DNA of 64,000 nucleotides. It comes from Kineococcus rubinsiae. GTDB lineage: Bacteria; Actinomycetota; Actinomycetes; Actinomycetales; Kineococcaceae. The stretch covers positions 1-64,000 of the forward strand of contig NZ_VWPY01000006.1 of assembly GCF_011839805.1 (NCBI RefSeq). The letters are read 5' to 3'. Both the position numbers and the translations under genes were made by a program. Positions 8,691 through 16,639 of this stretch are shown here, in pieces; positions within the stretch are counted from its first letter, which is position 1, and the number at the start of each line of letters is the position of its first letter. The notes beneath the pieces were generated by a model, which saw nothing but the letters and a program-made list of their open reading frames with translations, did not search any database and had not been told where the DNA came from.

Positions 8691-9611
8691 ATGCACTACT
8701 CGCTCGTGAGCTCACCCGTGCTGGGCTTCGACCTGGTGCGCCTGCCGGCGGGGGAGTCCGCCGCCGACGTCCTCATCCGCGCCCTGCAGGCGGGTCCCTC
8801 CGAGCTGGACGTCCTCGCCTCCCGCCACGACGACGACGCCCGCACCGCGGCCTGGGAGGTCGTGCACGCCGCGGTCGCCGCGGTCCGCCCGATCGGCGAC
8901 GTGCTCTCCGACGTCGCGAACGGCCTGCTCGAGCGCGAGCACGGCGACCCCGAGGTGGCCGACCGCCTGGAGGCCGGCGTGGTCCGCGTCCTGCAGGCCA
9001 GCACGGTCGCCGACGCCGACGCCCTCGTCCGCCTCGTGCACCACGACGTCCTGGACTGGACGTGGACCGTGCCCGTCGAGGGCGGCCCCGGCCTGCGCAC
9101 CGCGGCGGCCGCACGCGCCGCCGACGTCCTCGCCGACGCGGCCGTGTCCGCCTACCTGGGCGACCGGCTGCCCGACGCGGTCCGGCGCGCGCTCGCCGGG
9201 CCCTACCTCTCCGCCTGCCGCGAGCTCGCCGGGCGGGCGGCGCCGGAGCACGAGGACCTCCCCGCGGGCGTGGCCGCCGTCCTCGACCGCCTCGCGTGCC
9301 TGGACGGCACCGACCGCGCGTGCCTGCGCGCGGTGGCCGAGGGCGACCGCGCCGTCGGCGGCGAGTGGGCCGGGGCGGTCCACGAGGCGTCCTGGGCCGT
9401 GCACCTGTCCGGGCGCACCCGCACCGCGGCCGTCGCCCAGCTCCTCGCCGTGCGCGCGTTCCGCGCCGGCGGCCTCGACGCCTCCGACGGCGCCTCGGGC
9501 CTCTGGAACCTCGTGAGCGGGGTCGTGCACGCCGAGGTCGTCGCCGACCTGCTGCCCGGCGAGGCCCGCGACGTCCTCGTCCGCCCGTGGGACGCGGCCT
9601 TCCCCCGCTGA
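8691..9611 (+). CDS. Hypothetical protein, mostly helical, 306 residues
   Basis: ATG at 8691 has a perfect AGGAGG at 8676-8681. The product is soluble, Ala/Val/Asp-rich and mostly helical, starting MHYSLVSSPVLGFDLVRLP, with no signal peptide or membrane span. I do not recognise a family. The strong third-position GC and ribosome site make it a real gene. It stands alone, divergent from the YxRP array. Confidence 0.75.
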   Translation: MHYSLVSSPVLGFDLVRLPAGESAADVLIRALQAGPSELDVLASRHDDDARTAAWEVVHAAVAAVRPIGDVLSDVANGLLEREHGDPEVADRLEAGVVRVLQASTVADADALVRLVHHDVLDWTWTVPVEGGPGLRTAAAARAADVLADAAVSAYLGDRLPDAVRRALAGPYLSACRELAGRAAPEHEDLPAGVAAVLDRLACLDGTDRACLRAVAEGDRAVGGEWAGAVHEASWAVHLSGRTRTAAVAQLLAVRAFRAGGLDASDGASGLWNLVSGVVHAEVVADLLPGEARDVLVRPWDAAFPR

Positions 9612-9665
9612 CCCTCCCGCGCTGACCCTCGGCGCGGTGCCCGGCTGACCCCACCCTGCTGACCC
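9607..9665 (+). repeat. Four GCTGACC direct repeats
   Basis: GCTGACC occurs at 9607, 9621, 9644 and 9658, that is in two pairs each 14 bases apart, starting over the stop codon of the preceding gene. Function unknown; it could be a regulatory array for the gene at 9719 or chance in GC-rich DNA. Confidence 0.5.
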
Positions 9666-9718
9666 GCACCACCGGTCCCGCCCGGCGGCCCGCGGACCGC
9701 CTCGCCTACCGTGGCGGG

Positions 9719-10366
9719 GTGCAGTCGCCGGCCCGGGGTGCGGTGCGCCTCGTCCGCGCCGCGGCCGTGGCCACCGTCGTCGTCGCGCTCGCCTCCACCG
9801 CGCACGTCGCGGGCGGCGGGGTCCTGCCCGGCCCCCTGCTGCTGAGCGCCGTGCTCGTCGTCACCGCCTGCGCCGCCGTGCTGCTCACCGGCCGGCGCCT
9901 GTCGCCCGCCGCGCTGCTCGTCGCCCTCGGCGCCGGCCAGGCCGGGGTCCACGCCGCCCTCACCGCCTTCGCGGTCGAGACCGTGCCCGTCGTGGGCGCC
10001 GCCCACCACGCCGAGTGGACGCCCGTCGCGCTCCAGACCTCGCCCGGCACCGCGTCCGCGGCCCTCCCCTCAGCGATCATGCTCGCCACCCACGTGGTGG
10101 CCACCGTGCTCGCGGCCGGCGTGCTGGCCTGCGCCGAGCGCGGCGTCTGGACCTGGTGGGCGTGGCTGCAGCCGCTGCACCTGCCCGTCCCCGCCGCCCT
10201 GCACCTTTTGCTGGGTGAGCCCACCCGCGCGCCCGCCCCGGTGGCGCCCGTCCTGCGTCGCCCGCGCCCCGTCCTGCTGCGGCGCTCGCCGCGGCGCGGC
10301 CCGCCCGGGGGCCGCGCCCCCGCTCCTCCCGCCCCGCTGCCCCGGGTCCGGGCCCTCGCCGCCTAG
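9719..10366 (+). CDS. Hypothetical membrane protein with Arg/Pro-rich tail
   Basis: 215 residues from GTG 9719. About four hydrophobic segments occupy residues 10-160, with a HHAEW loop. A cytoplasmic tail of about 50 residues, rich in Arg and Pro (residues 165-215), follows. It sits 71 bases before the YcnI-type gene on the same strand, so they may be co-transcribed. Membrane proteins beside YcnI genes are often tied to copper handling, but no metal motif is clear here. Family not recognised. Confidence 0.65.
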   Translation: MQSPARGAVRLVRAAAVATVVVALASTAHVAGGGVLPGPLLLSAVLVVTACAAVLLTGRRLSPAALLVALGAGQAGVHAALTAFAVETVPVVGAAHHAEWTPVALQTSPGTASAALPSAIMLATHVVATVLAAGVLACAERGVWTWWAWLQPLHLPVPAALHLLLGEPTRAPAPVAPVLRRPRPVLLRRSPRRGPPGGRAPAPPAPLPRVRALAA

Positions 10367-10437
10367 GCGCACGGGCCGGGCCGGGGTGGGGCGGTTCCCC
10401 GAACCCCGCGGCCCCGCCGCCCCCGGAAGGAACCCCT

Positions 10438-11223
10438 GTGCTCAGCTCGACCCTGCCCAGCTCCACCCTGCCCTCCTCCGTCCTGCCCACCCGGTCCCCG
10501 TCCCCCCGGCGCCGCGCCGCGCGCGTCCTCGCGGCCACCGCGACCGGCGGGCTGCTCCTCGTCGGGGCCGCCCTGCCCGCCTCGGCGCACGTGCACGCCG
10601 TCCCCGACACCACGGCCGCCGGCGGCTACAGCGTCGTGACGGTGCGGGTGCCCAACGAGTCCGACACGGCTTCCACGGTGCGGCTCGTCCTCACGCTGCC
10701 GCAGGACACGCCCTTCTCCTTCGTGGCGGTCAAGCCCGTCCCGGGGTGGGCGGCCCAGGTGACCGAGGACCCGCTGCCCACCCCGGTCACGACGGACGGG
10801 GCGACCGTGACCCGGGCGCCGCACACCGTCACGTGGACCGCGGACCCGGGCGGTGGCATCGCCCCCGGGCAGTTCCAGGAGTTCGACCTGGACCTCGGCC
10901 CGCTGCCCGCCGCGGGCACCCGGGTGCTGCTGCCGACCGTGCAGACCTACTCCGACGGCGAGGTGTCCTCCTGGACGGAGCCCTCGGCCCCGGGCGAGGC
11001 CGAGCCCGAGAGCCCCGCGCCGGAGTTCGAGACCACCGCGGCCGTCGCCGACGACGACGCCTCGCCCGTCGCGGCGACGACCGGCACGACCACGGCGGGC
11101 GCCACCACGACGGGCTCCACGGAGGGCCCCGACGTCCTCGCGCGCGTCCTCGGCGGGGCCGGTCTCGCGCTCGGCGTCCTCGCCCTGGCGCTCGCGGTGC
11201 GCGGCCGCACCCGCCGCGGCTGA
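10438..11223 (+). CDS. YcnI-family (DUF1775) exported copper-associated protein
   Basis: 261 residues. An Arg-rich signal peptide ends ALPASA, so the mature protein would begin with His51 and carry His53 (HVHAVPD). An exposed N-terminal His is the copper-binding feature of YcnI proteins. The DUF1775 beta domain spans about 51-185 (TVRVPNE, FSFVAVKPVPGW). A Thr/Ala linker and a C-terminal TM anchor with a basic end follow (about 232-261). GGAAGG precedes the GTG start. CopC and CopD, the usual partners, are not adjacent. The first 16 residues hold an odd SSTLP repeat. Confidence 0.88.
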   Translation: MLSSTLPSSTLPSSVLPTRSPSPRRRAARVLAATATGGLLLVGAALPASAHVHAVPDTTAAGGYSVVTVRVPNESDTASTVRLVLTLPQDTPFSFVAVKPVPGWAAQVTEDPLPTPVTTDGATVTRAPHTVTWTADPGGGIAPGQFQEFDLDLGPLPAAGTRVLLPTVQTYSDGEVSSWTEPSAPGEAEPESPAPEFETTAAVADDDASPVAATTGTTTAGATTTGSTEGPDVLARVLGGAGLALGVLALALAVRGRTRRG

Positions 11224-11228
11224 CCCCG

Positions 11229-11271
11229 CGACCCCCGCGGTCACCCCTCCGGGCGGTGGCCGCGGGGGTCG
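11229..11271 (+). terminator. Hairpin terminator after the YcnI gene
   Basis: A 17-bp stem with one mismatch (outer part CGACCCCCGCGG paired with CCGCGGGGGTCG) closes a 9-base loop just after the stop at 11223. It isolates the following cheB operon. Confidence 0.7.
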
Positions 11272-11416
11272 TGCGCGCCCGTGCCGGGGCTGCGGCGCAG
11301 CGGCTCCCGGCGCGCCGGGTTCAGGGACGGCGCCCCGGAGCCGATGGAAGGGGAGCCACCCGCCCGGGCGGCACGCCCCGCGGCGCGGACGCCGCGGCAG
11401 GAAGGCCAGGTGGCTC

Positions 11417-12721
11417 GTGCGGCAGCGCATCAGAGTTCTGGTCGTCGACGACTCCGTGGTCGTCCGGCGGCTCGTCACGGACGTGTTGGCGTCCGACCCC
11501 GCACTGGAGGTCGTCGGCACCGCGCAGAACGGCAAGATCGCGCTGGGCAAGCTCGAGCAGCTGAAGCCGGACGTCGTCACCCTCGACATCGAGATGCCCG
11601 TCATGGACGGCCTCGAGACCCTCCGGGAGATCCGCCGGATCGACCGGCGCCTGCCGATCGTCATGTTCTCCACGCTCACCGAGCGCGGTGCGACCGCGAC
11701 CCTCGACGCCCTGTCCTCCGGCGCGTCCGACTACGTGACCAAGCCCGCCAACGTGGGCAGCGTCGCCGAGTCGATGGAGTCCGTCCGCCAGCAGCTCATC
11801 CCCAAGATCAAGGCGCTCGTCCCCGACTTCGTCGAGCCGCTCACGGTGGCCGCCCCGGTCGCCGCGGCCCCGTCCGCGCCCATCGCGGTGCGCAGCCGCG
11901 CCGCCGCGGCCGCGACGCCCCGCGCGCTCGTCATCGGCTCCTCGACGGGTGGCCCCGAGGCCCTCTCGAGCGTGCTGTCCAAGCTCCCCGCGACCCTCGG
12001 CGTCCCGGTCCTGGTCACCCAGCACATGCCGCCGGTGTTCACCCGCCTCTACGCCCAGCGCCTCGACAAGGTCAGCGCGCTGCGCGTCGTCGAGGCCACC
12101 GACGGCGAGGCCGTCGTGGCCGGCACCGTCTACGTCGCCCCCGGCGACTACCACATGGAGGTCGTGCGCCGCGGGGCCCAGCTCGTCACGCGGCTGCACC
12201 AGGGACCGCCCGAGAACTTCTGCCGCCCCGCCGTCGACGTGATGATCCGCTCCGCGGTCGCCGCGTTCGGCGGGGAGCTGCTCGCGGTCGTCCTGACCGG
12301 CATGGGTTCCGACGGCAAGCTCGGCTGCAAGGCCGTCGCCGCCGCCGGGGGCCAGGTCCTCGTCCAGGACGAGGCCACCTCGGTCGTCTGGGGCATGCCC
12401 GGCGCGGTGGCCCGCGAGGGCGTCGCCGACGAGGTCCTCCCGCTCGGCTCCCTGCCCGACGCCATCCAGCGCCGGCTGGGGTCCGCGGGCCGGCCTCCCG
12501 CCGCGCGCCCCGCCGCCGCTACCCGCCCGGCGGCGGCGGTCCCGCCCCGCCTCCCCGCCGCCTCACCTCCCCGCCCCGCGACGGCGGCACCCGCTGGTTC
12601 GAGCCCCCGGACAGCGGCCCTGCCGCCCCGCACCACCACAGCTCCGTCCGCCCCGTCGACGCGCCCGTCGACGTTCCGACCGACCGTCCCCCCGGTCAAG
12701 ACCCCCCCAGGCAGGTGGTGA
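11417..12721 (+). CDS. cheB: Chemotaxis methylesterase/deamidase CheB with long disordered tail
   Basis: 434 residues from GTG 11417 (GGAAGGCCAGG upstream). The receiver domain spans about 1-125, with Asp11/Asp12 and phospho-acceptor Asp57 in TLDIEMPVMDG. The catalytic domain spans about 170-350, with Ser in GSSTGGPEAL (about 174), His in TQHMPP (about 202) and Asp in TGMGSDGK. The last 80 or so residues form an unusual Pro/Ala/Thr/Arg-rich tail that CheB normally lacks. It removes methyl groups from chemoreceptor glutamates once phosphorylated by CheA. It is the first gene of the second che operon, and cheR starts one base after its stop. Confidence 0.94.
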   Translation: MRQRIRVLVVDDSVVVRRLVTDVLASDPALEVVGTAQNGKIALGKLEQLKPDVVTLDIEMPVMDGLETLREIRRIDRRLPIVMFSTLTERGATATLDALSSGASDYVTKPANVGSVAESMESVRQQLIPKIKALVPDFVEPLTVAAPVAAAPSAPIAVRSRAAAAATPRALVIGSSTGGPEALSSVLSKLPATLGVPVLVTQHMPPVFTRLYAQRLDKVSALRVVEATDGEAVVAGTVYVAPGDYHMEVVRRGAQLVTRLHQGPPENFCRPAVDVMIRSAVAAFGGELLAVVLTGMGSDGKLGCKAVAAAGGQVLVQDEATSVVWGMPGAVAREGVADEVLPLGSLPDAIQRRLGSAGRPPAARPAAATRPAAAVPPRLPAASPPRPATAAPAGSSPRTAALPPRTTTAPSAPSTRPSTFRPTVPPVKTPPGRW

Positions 12722-12722
12722 C

Positions 12723-13553
12723 ATGGCCCTGACCGCCACAGCGTTCGAGTGGGTCTGCACGCTCGTCCGCCGCGAGAGCGCGATCGTCCTCGAAGCAGGC
12801 AAGGAGTACCTCGTCGAGTCGCGGCTCGTGCCGCTGGCCCGCGCGGCCGGTGCGGCCGACGTCTCGGCCTACGTCGACGGCGTGCGGATCCGCCCGGACC
12901 GCAAGGCGCAGACTGCCATCGTCGAGGCCCTCACGACGAACGAGACCTCGTGGTTCCGCGACGGCGCGCCGTTCACGGCGTTCTCCACCGCGGTCGTCCC
13001 CGCCCTCAAGCAGGCCCGCGCCTCGACGCGGTCCATCCGCGTCTGGTCCGCGGCCTGCTCGACCGGGCAGGAACCCTTCAGCCTGGGGATGCTGCTGGCC
13101 GACTCCCTCCTCTCGGAGGGCTGGCGCGCCGACATCATCGCCACGGACCTGTCGACCGAGGTCCTCGACAAGGCCAGGGCGGGGCGCTTCTCGCAGCTGG
13201 AGATGAACCGCGGGCTGCCGGCGCCCCTGCTGGTGCGCCACTTCACGCGGGTCGGGACGCAGTGGCAGGTGAACGACGCCATCCGCAAGCTCGTGCAGTT
13301 CCAGCAGCTGAACCTCACGAGCTCCTTCGCCGGGCTCGGGCAGTTCGACGTGGTGTTCCTGCGCAACGTCCTCATCTACTTCGACCTCGAGACCAAGCGC
13401 AGCATCCTGGCCAAGGTCCGCAAGGCACTACGACCCGGGGGATACCTGTTCCTCGGGGGTGCAGAAACCACGCTCGGTGTCGATGAAGGTTGGGACCGGG
13501 AACTGATCGGACGGGTCTCCGTCCACCGACCCAAGAACGGAGGTCAGGCATGA
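12723..13553 (+). CDS. cheR: Chemoreceptor methyltransferase CheR
   Basis: A 276-residue SAM-dependent methyltransferase that methylates receptor glutamates. The N-terminal helical domain (about 1-75) precedes NETSWFRD. The SAM-binding segment WSAACSTGQEPFSL lies near 105-118, with IATDLS and the RNVLIYFD motif after it; all are hallmarks of CheR. Translation is coupled to cheB, and its stop overlaps the cheY start as ATGA. No pentapeptide-tethering signal is evident in the one receptor present in this window. Confidence 0.95.
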   Translation: MALTATAFEWVCTLVRRESAIVLEAGKEYLVESRLVPLARAAGAADVSAYVDGVRIRPDRKAQTAIVEALTTNETSWFRDGAPFTAFSTAVVPALKQARASTRSIRVWSAACSTGQEPFSLGMLLADSLLSEGWRADIIATDLSTEVLDKARAGRFSQLEMNRGLPAPLLVRHFTRVGTQWQVNDAIRKLVQFQQLNLTSSFAGLGQFDVVFLRNVLIYFDLETKRSILAKVRKALRPGGYLFLGGAETTLGVDEGWDRELIGRVSVHRPKNGGQA

Positions 13554-13933
13554 GGGCACTGGTCGTCGACGACTCCCGCGCCATGCGGAAGATCATCGCG
13601 GGCGCGCTGCGCAAGCTGGGGTACGAGACGGTGGAAGCGGCCGACGGTGCCCTGGCACTGGCCGCCCTGCAGGAAGGGCCGCTGCCCGACCTCGCGACCG
13701 TCGACTGGAACATGCCGGTGATGGACGGGCTCACGTTCGTCACCCAGGTGCGCGCCAACCGCGAGTACCGGGCCATGACCATGATGATGGTGACCACCGA
13801 GGCCGAGCACGGGCAGATCGTCCGGGCCCTGGCCGCGGGGGCGCACGAGTACCTCATCAAGCCCTTCACCCCGGAGGCGCTCGAGGAGAAGCTCGCGCTG
13901 CTGGGCCTGCTGCCGGAGGTGGCGGGCGCGTGA
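13550..13933 (+). CDS. cheY: Response regulator CheY (copy 1)
   Basis: A 127-residue stand-alone receiver domain. Acidic Asp7/Asp8, phospho-acceptor Asp52 in VDWNMPVMDG, a conserved Thr in MMVTTE and Lys in LIKPFTPE are all present. The ATG start overlaps the cheR stop as ATGA, and its own stop overlaps the next start as GTGA, so it sits in a tight operon. It would carry the signal from CheA to the flagellar switch; the flagellar genes are outside this window. Confidence 0.92.
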   Translation: MRALVVDDSRAMRKIIAGALRKLGYETVEAADGALALAALQEGPLPDLATVDWNMPVMDGLTFVTQVRANREYRAMTMMMVTTEAEHGQIVRALAAGAHEYLIKPFTPEALEEKLALLGLLPEVAGA

Positions 13934-14466
13934 CCCAGTCCACCGAGACAGCTCCCCTGGAACCCGACGCGGTCGAGGACGAGGCCCTGTCGCAGATCGT
14001 CGACGCGATGTGGTCCTCCTACTTCGGCCACGTCGAGCCGATGCTGCCGGCCTTCGAGCCGCACGACATCGAGGGCCCGGTGCTCTGCGCCAGCGTCGGG
14101 ATCTCCGGCGCCCGCCCCGGCCTCGTCAGCGTCGTCGTCGAGAAGGCCGGCGCGGCCCCGCTCGCCGGCGCCCTCCTGCAGGAGGACGAGGGGCTCACCG
14201 ACGAGGACGTCTACGACGCCCTCGGCGAGATCGCCAACATCGTCGGCGGCAACGTCAAGGCGCTCGTGCCGGACGCGGGGGCGCTGGGTCTGCCCGGCAT
14301 CGTCGCGGCCCAGCCGCTGCCGTCCTCGGCGGCGCGCCAGGCGGCACGCCTGGACGCGAACTGGCAGGGTCACTGGCTGACCTTCGTCGTCTGGCTCGCC
14401 GCGCCCGCACAGGCCGTCGCAGGCCACGTCAAGCACACTTCAACGGACACCGGACAGGAGGACTGA
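13930..14466 (+). CDS. CheX/CheC-like phosphatase domain protein
   Basis: 178 residues. The segment DALGEIANIVGGNVKALV (about 97-114) matches the ExxN phosphatase helix of CheX/CheC proteins, which remove phosphate from CheY-P. An acidic N-terminal stretch of about 30 residues precedes the domain. The GTG start is coupled to the upstream cheY stop, and a second cheY follows 3 bases later, which fits a role in adaptation. The activity assignment is by motif and context. Confidence 0.8.
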   Translation: MTQSTETAPLEPDAVEDEALSQIVDAMWSSYFGHVEPMLPAFEPHDIEGPVLCASVGISGARPGLVSVVVEKAGAAPLAGALLQEDEGLTDEDVYDALGEIANIVGGNVKALVPDAGALGLPGIVAAQPLPSSAARQAARLDANWQGHWLTFVVWLAAPAQAVAGHVKHTSTDTGQED

Positions 14467-14469
14467 GAG

Positions 14470-14832
14470 ATGAAGGCCCTGGTGGTCGACGACAGCCGCG
14501 TGATGCGGCAGATCGTCATCCGCACGCTGCGGCAGGCCGGCTACGACTGGGTGGACGTGGTCCAGGCGGAGAACGGCAAGGAGGGCTTCGACGCCGTCGC
14601 GTCCGAGCAGCCCGACCTGGTCCTGTCCGACTGGAACATGCCCGAGGCGACCGGCATCGAGATGCTGCACAACCTCCGCGCCTCCGGTCAGGACGTGCCC
14701 TTCGGGTTCGTCACCTCGGAGGGTTCCGAGGAGATGCGCGAGAAGGCCGCCGCGGCCGGTGCGCTCTTCCTCATCGCCAAGCCGTTCACGCCCGAGGCGT
14801 TCGCCGAGGCGCTCAAGCCGGTGCTGGGGTGA
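14470..14832 (+). CDS. Response regulator CheY (copy 2)
   Basis: A 120-residue receiver domain with Asp7/Asp8, phospho-acceptor Asp54 in LSDWNMPEATG, Thr-Ser in FVTSEG and Lys in AKPFTPE. It differs from copy 1 in having PEATG rather than PVMDG after the acceptor. GAGGACTGAGAG gives the ribosome site. Two CheY proteins in one cluster may split into a motor-binding form and a phosphate sink; the sequence does not say which is which. Confidence 0.9.
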   Translation: MKALVVDDSRVMRQIVIRTLRQAGYDWVDVVQAENGKEGFDAVASEQPDLVLSDWNMPEATGIEMLHNLRASGQDVPFGFVTSEGSEEMREKAAAAGALFLIAKPFTPEAFAEALKPVLG

Positions 14833-14839
14833 TGCGGCG

Positions 14840-15337
14840 ATGACCACCGAGACGACCGTGATCAGCCCGCTGCCGTCGAACCTGGCGATCCGCAACCTGC
14901 TCGAGGACCTCCTCGGCCGCGACGTCGAGGTCACCCCGGGGAAGCCCTGCTCCGTGGGCGGCGCGCCGGGTGCGGCCGTGGCCCTCTACGTCGACGACCA
15001 CCTGCGCTCCGCCGCGGTCGTGGTCTTCGACTTCGCGCTCGCCGCGCACGCCGGTGCCGCCATCGGCCTGCTGCCCCCCGGGGCCAGCGAGGCCGCGCTG
15101 GAGGACGGCGAGCTGCCGACGAACCTGCACGAGAACGCCGCCGAGGTGCTGAACATCCTGGCCTCGCTGTTCAACGTGCCCGGCGCTCCGCACCTGAAGC
15201 TGCACGCCGCCTACGCCCCCGGCGAGGTGCTGCGCAGCGACGTCACCGAGATGGCCACCCGCACGGGCAGCCGCCTCGACCTGTCGGTGAAGATCGCCCG
15301 CTACGGCAGCGGGGCGCTCAGCATCGTCACGTTCTGA
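14840..15337 (+). CDS. Chemotaxis-operon protein, possible distant CheC/CheX relative
   Basis: 165 residues starting 7 bases after the second cheY. The segment LHENAAEVLNILASLFN (about 95-111) has the ExxxN-type helix spacing seen in CheC/CheX phosphatases, and the overall beta/alpha pattern is compatible, but similarity is weak. No signal peptide or TM. Last gene of the operon, followed by a perfect terminator. I infer a role in CheY dephosphorylation or receptor-array function with low certainty. Confidence 0.7.
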   Translation: MTTETTVISPLPSNLAIRNLLEDLLGRDVEVTPGKPCSVGGAPGAAVALYVDDHLRSAAVVVFDFALAAHAGAAIGLLPPGASEAALEDGELPTNLHENAAEVLNILASLFNVPGAPHLKLHAAYAPGEVLRSDVTEMATRTGSRLDLSVKIARYGSGALSIVTF

Positions 15338-15352
15338 GCCGTCCGACCGCGC

Positions 15353-16492
15353 TCAGCAGGGCCCCCTCCCTCCGGAGGGGGCCCTGTCGCGTGGCAGGGA
15401 GGGGATCTCCTGCGTGTCCGCCGGTGCGGCGCCCCAGCACGGTGAGGCGGCGGGCCGGCCGAGCAGGTAGCCCTGGCCGCAGGCGACGCCGAGGTCGCGC
15501 AGCACCGACAGCTCGTCGGGGCGCTCGATGCCCTCCGCGACGACGGTCGAGCCGAGCTCCGAGGCGAACCCCACGAGGGCGCGGGTGACGGCGCGCCGGG
15601 CCGGGTCGGCGTCGATGCCGCGCACGAAGGCGATGTCCAGCTTCACGATGTCGGGCGCCAGGTGCAGGACGTGCTGCAGGCTCGCGAACCCCGCCCCCGC
15701 GTCGTCGACGGCCAGGCGCACACCCTGCCGCCGCAGGGCCTCGGTGCCGGTGGCCAGGGCCGCGTAGTCCTCCACCGGGTCGTGCTCGGTGACCTCCACG
15801 ACCAGGCGCCCGGGGTCCGAGGCGAGCAGCAGGCTGCTGAACCAGGGGTCCAGCAGCAGCTGCGACGACGCGTTCAGGCTGAGGTAGACGCCCGCCGGCA
15901 CGGCGGGCAGCAGCCGCAGCGCCGAGACGACCGCGGCCCGCTCCATGGCCGGGCCGACGCCGGCGGAGCGCGCGTCGGTGAAGACCTGCTCGGGCCGCTG
16001 CGGCTGCCCGTCCTCGGTGGTGAACCGGCTGAGCGCCTCGGCGCCGACGACCGCCCCGCTGGCCAGGTCGACGATGGGCTGCAGCACCGTGAGGCGCCCG
16101 GCGCCCGCCACGAGCGCGTCCAGGGACGCCAGCCGCAGCTCGTGCTCGGCCCGGCGCAGCTCGCGGTGGTGCAGGACGCCCGCGACGAGCGCGGCGACCA
16201 CGTTGAGGGCCTCCAGCTGGCGGGCCGACGGGCCGTCGCCGGCGGGCAGCCCCAGGAGGCGGCCGTGCGGTTCACCGTCGGGCCGAACCACCTCGGCCCC
16301 GGGCACCCGGTCGAGGTCGGCGCTCGCGAGCAGGTCCCCGGTGGCCTCGGGGGGCAGGGTGCTCGACACCTCGTCCACCACGGCCCTACCGTCGGGGGAG
16401 CCGGTGCGCACGAGCACCGCCACGGGGGTGCCGAAGACGTCGCGGGCCAGGTCCAGCAGCTGCGCGACCGCGTCGGCGTCGCCGTCCAGCAA
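15353..16492 (-). CDS. EAL-domain c-di-GMP phosphodiesterase with N-terminal GAF-like region
   Basis: 379 residues, probably from TTG 16492, which has GGGAGG just upstream. The N-terminal 110 residues look like a short GAF-type sensor. The EAL domain spans about 130-355 with E152-A-L, Asn207 in SLNAS, Glu in VEVTEH, Asp263-Asp264 in DDAGAGF (usual form DDFGTG), KLD and VVAEGIE. All metal and catalytic residues seem present, so hydrolysis of c-di-GMP is likely. The last codons are encoded within the terminator hairpin shared with the che operon. It faces the che operon and may link c-di-GMP to motility. Confidence 0.85.
   Translation of the reverse strand: MLDGDADAVAQLLDLARDVFGTPVAVLVRTGSPDGRAVVDEVSSTLPPEATGDLLASADLDRVPGAEVVRPDGEPHGRLLGLPAGDGPSARQLEALNVVAALVAGVLHHRELRRAEHELRLASLDALVAGAGRLTVLQPIVDLASGAVVGAEALSRFTTEDGQPQRPEQVFTDARSAGVGPAMERAAVVSALRLLPAVPAGVYLSLNASSQLLLDPWFSSLLLASDPGRLVVEVTEHDPVEDYAALATGTEALRRQGVRLAVDDAGAGFASLQHVLHLAPDIVKLDIAFVRGIDADPARRAVTRALVGFASELGSTVVAEGIERPDELSVLRDLGVACGQGYLLGRPAASPCWGAAPADTQEIPSLPRDRAPSGGRGPC
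15358..15385. terminator. Perfect hairpin terminator at the end of the che operon
   Basis: A perfect 12-bp stem (AGGGCCCCCTCC paired with GGAGGGGGCCCT) with a 4-base loop lies 21 bases after the last che-operon stop. It also overlaps the final codons of the convergent EAL gene. Confidence 0.85.
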
Positions 16493-16639
16493 GGTGCCTC
16501 CCGCGGGGTGGACGCGTCACCCCGGCGTGGGTGCCGGTGCGACCACGGTCCCCCGCGCGGGGCGGGGTGGCCGTGTGACCTGTCGCCCGACCATGGCAGA
16601 TGCCGCAGCGGTGGGCAATCCACGCCGTGGCGCGTCCGC

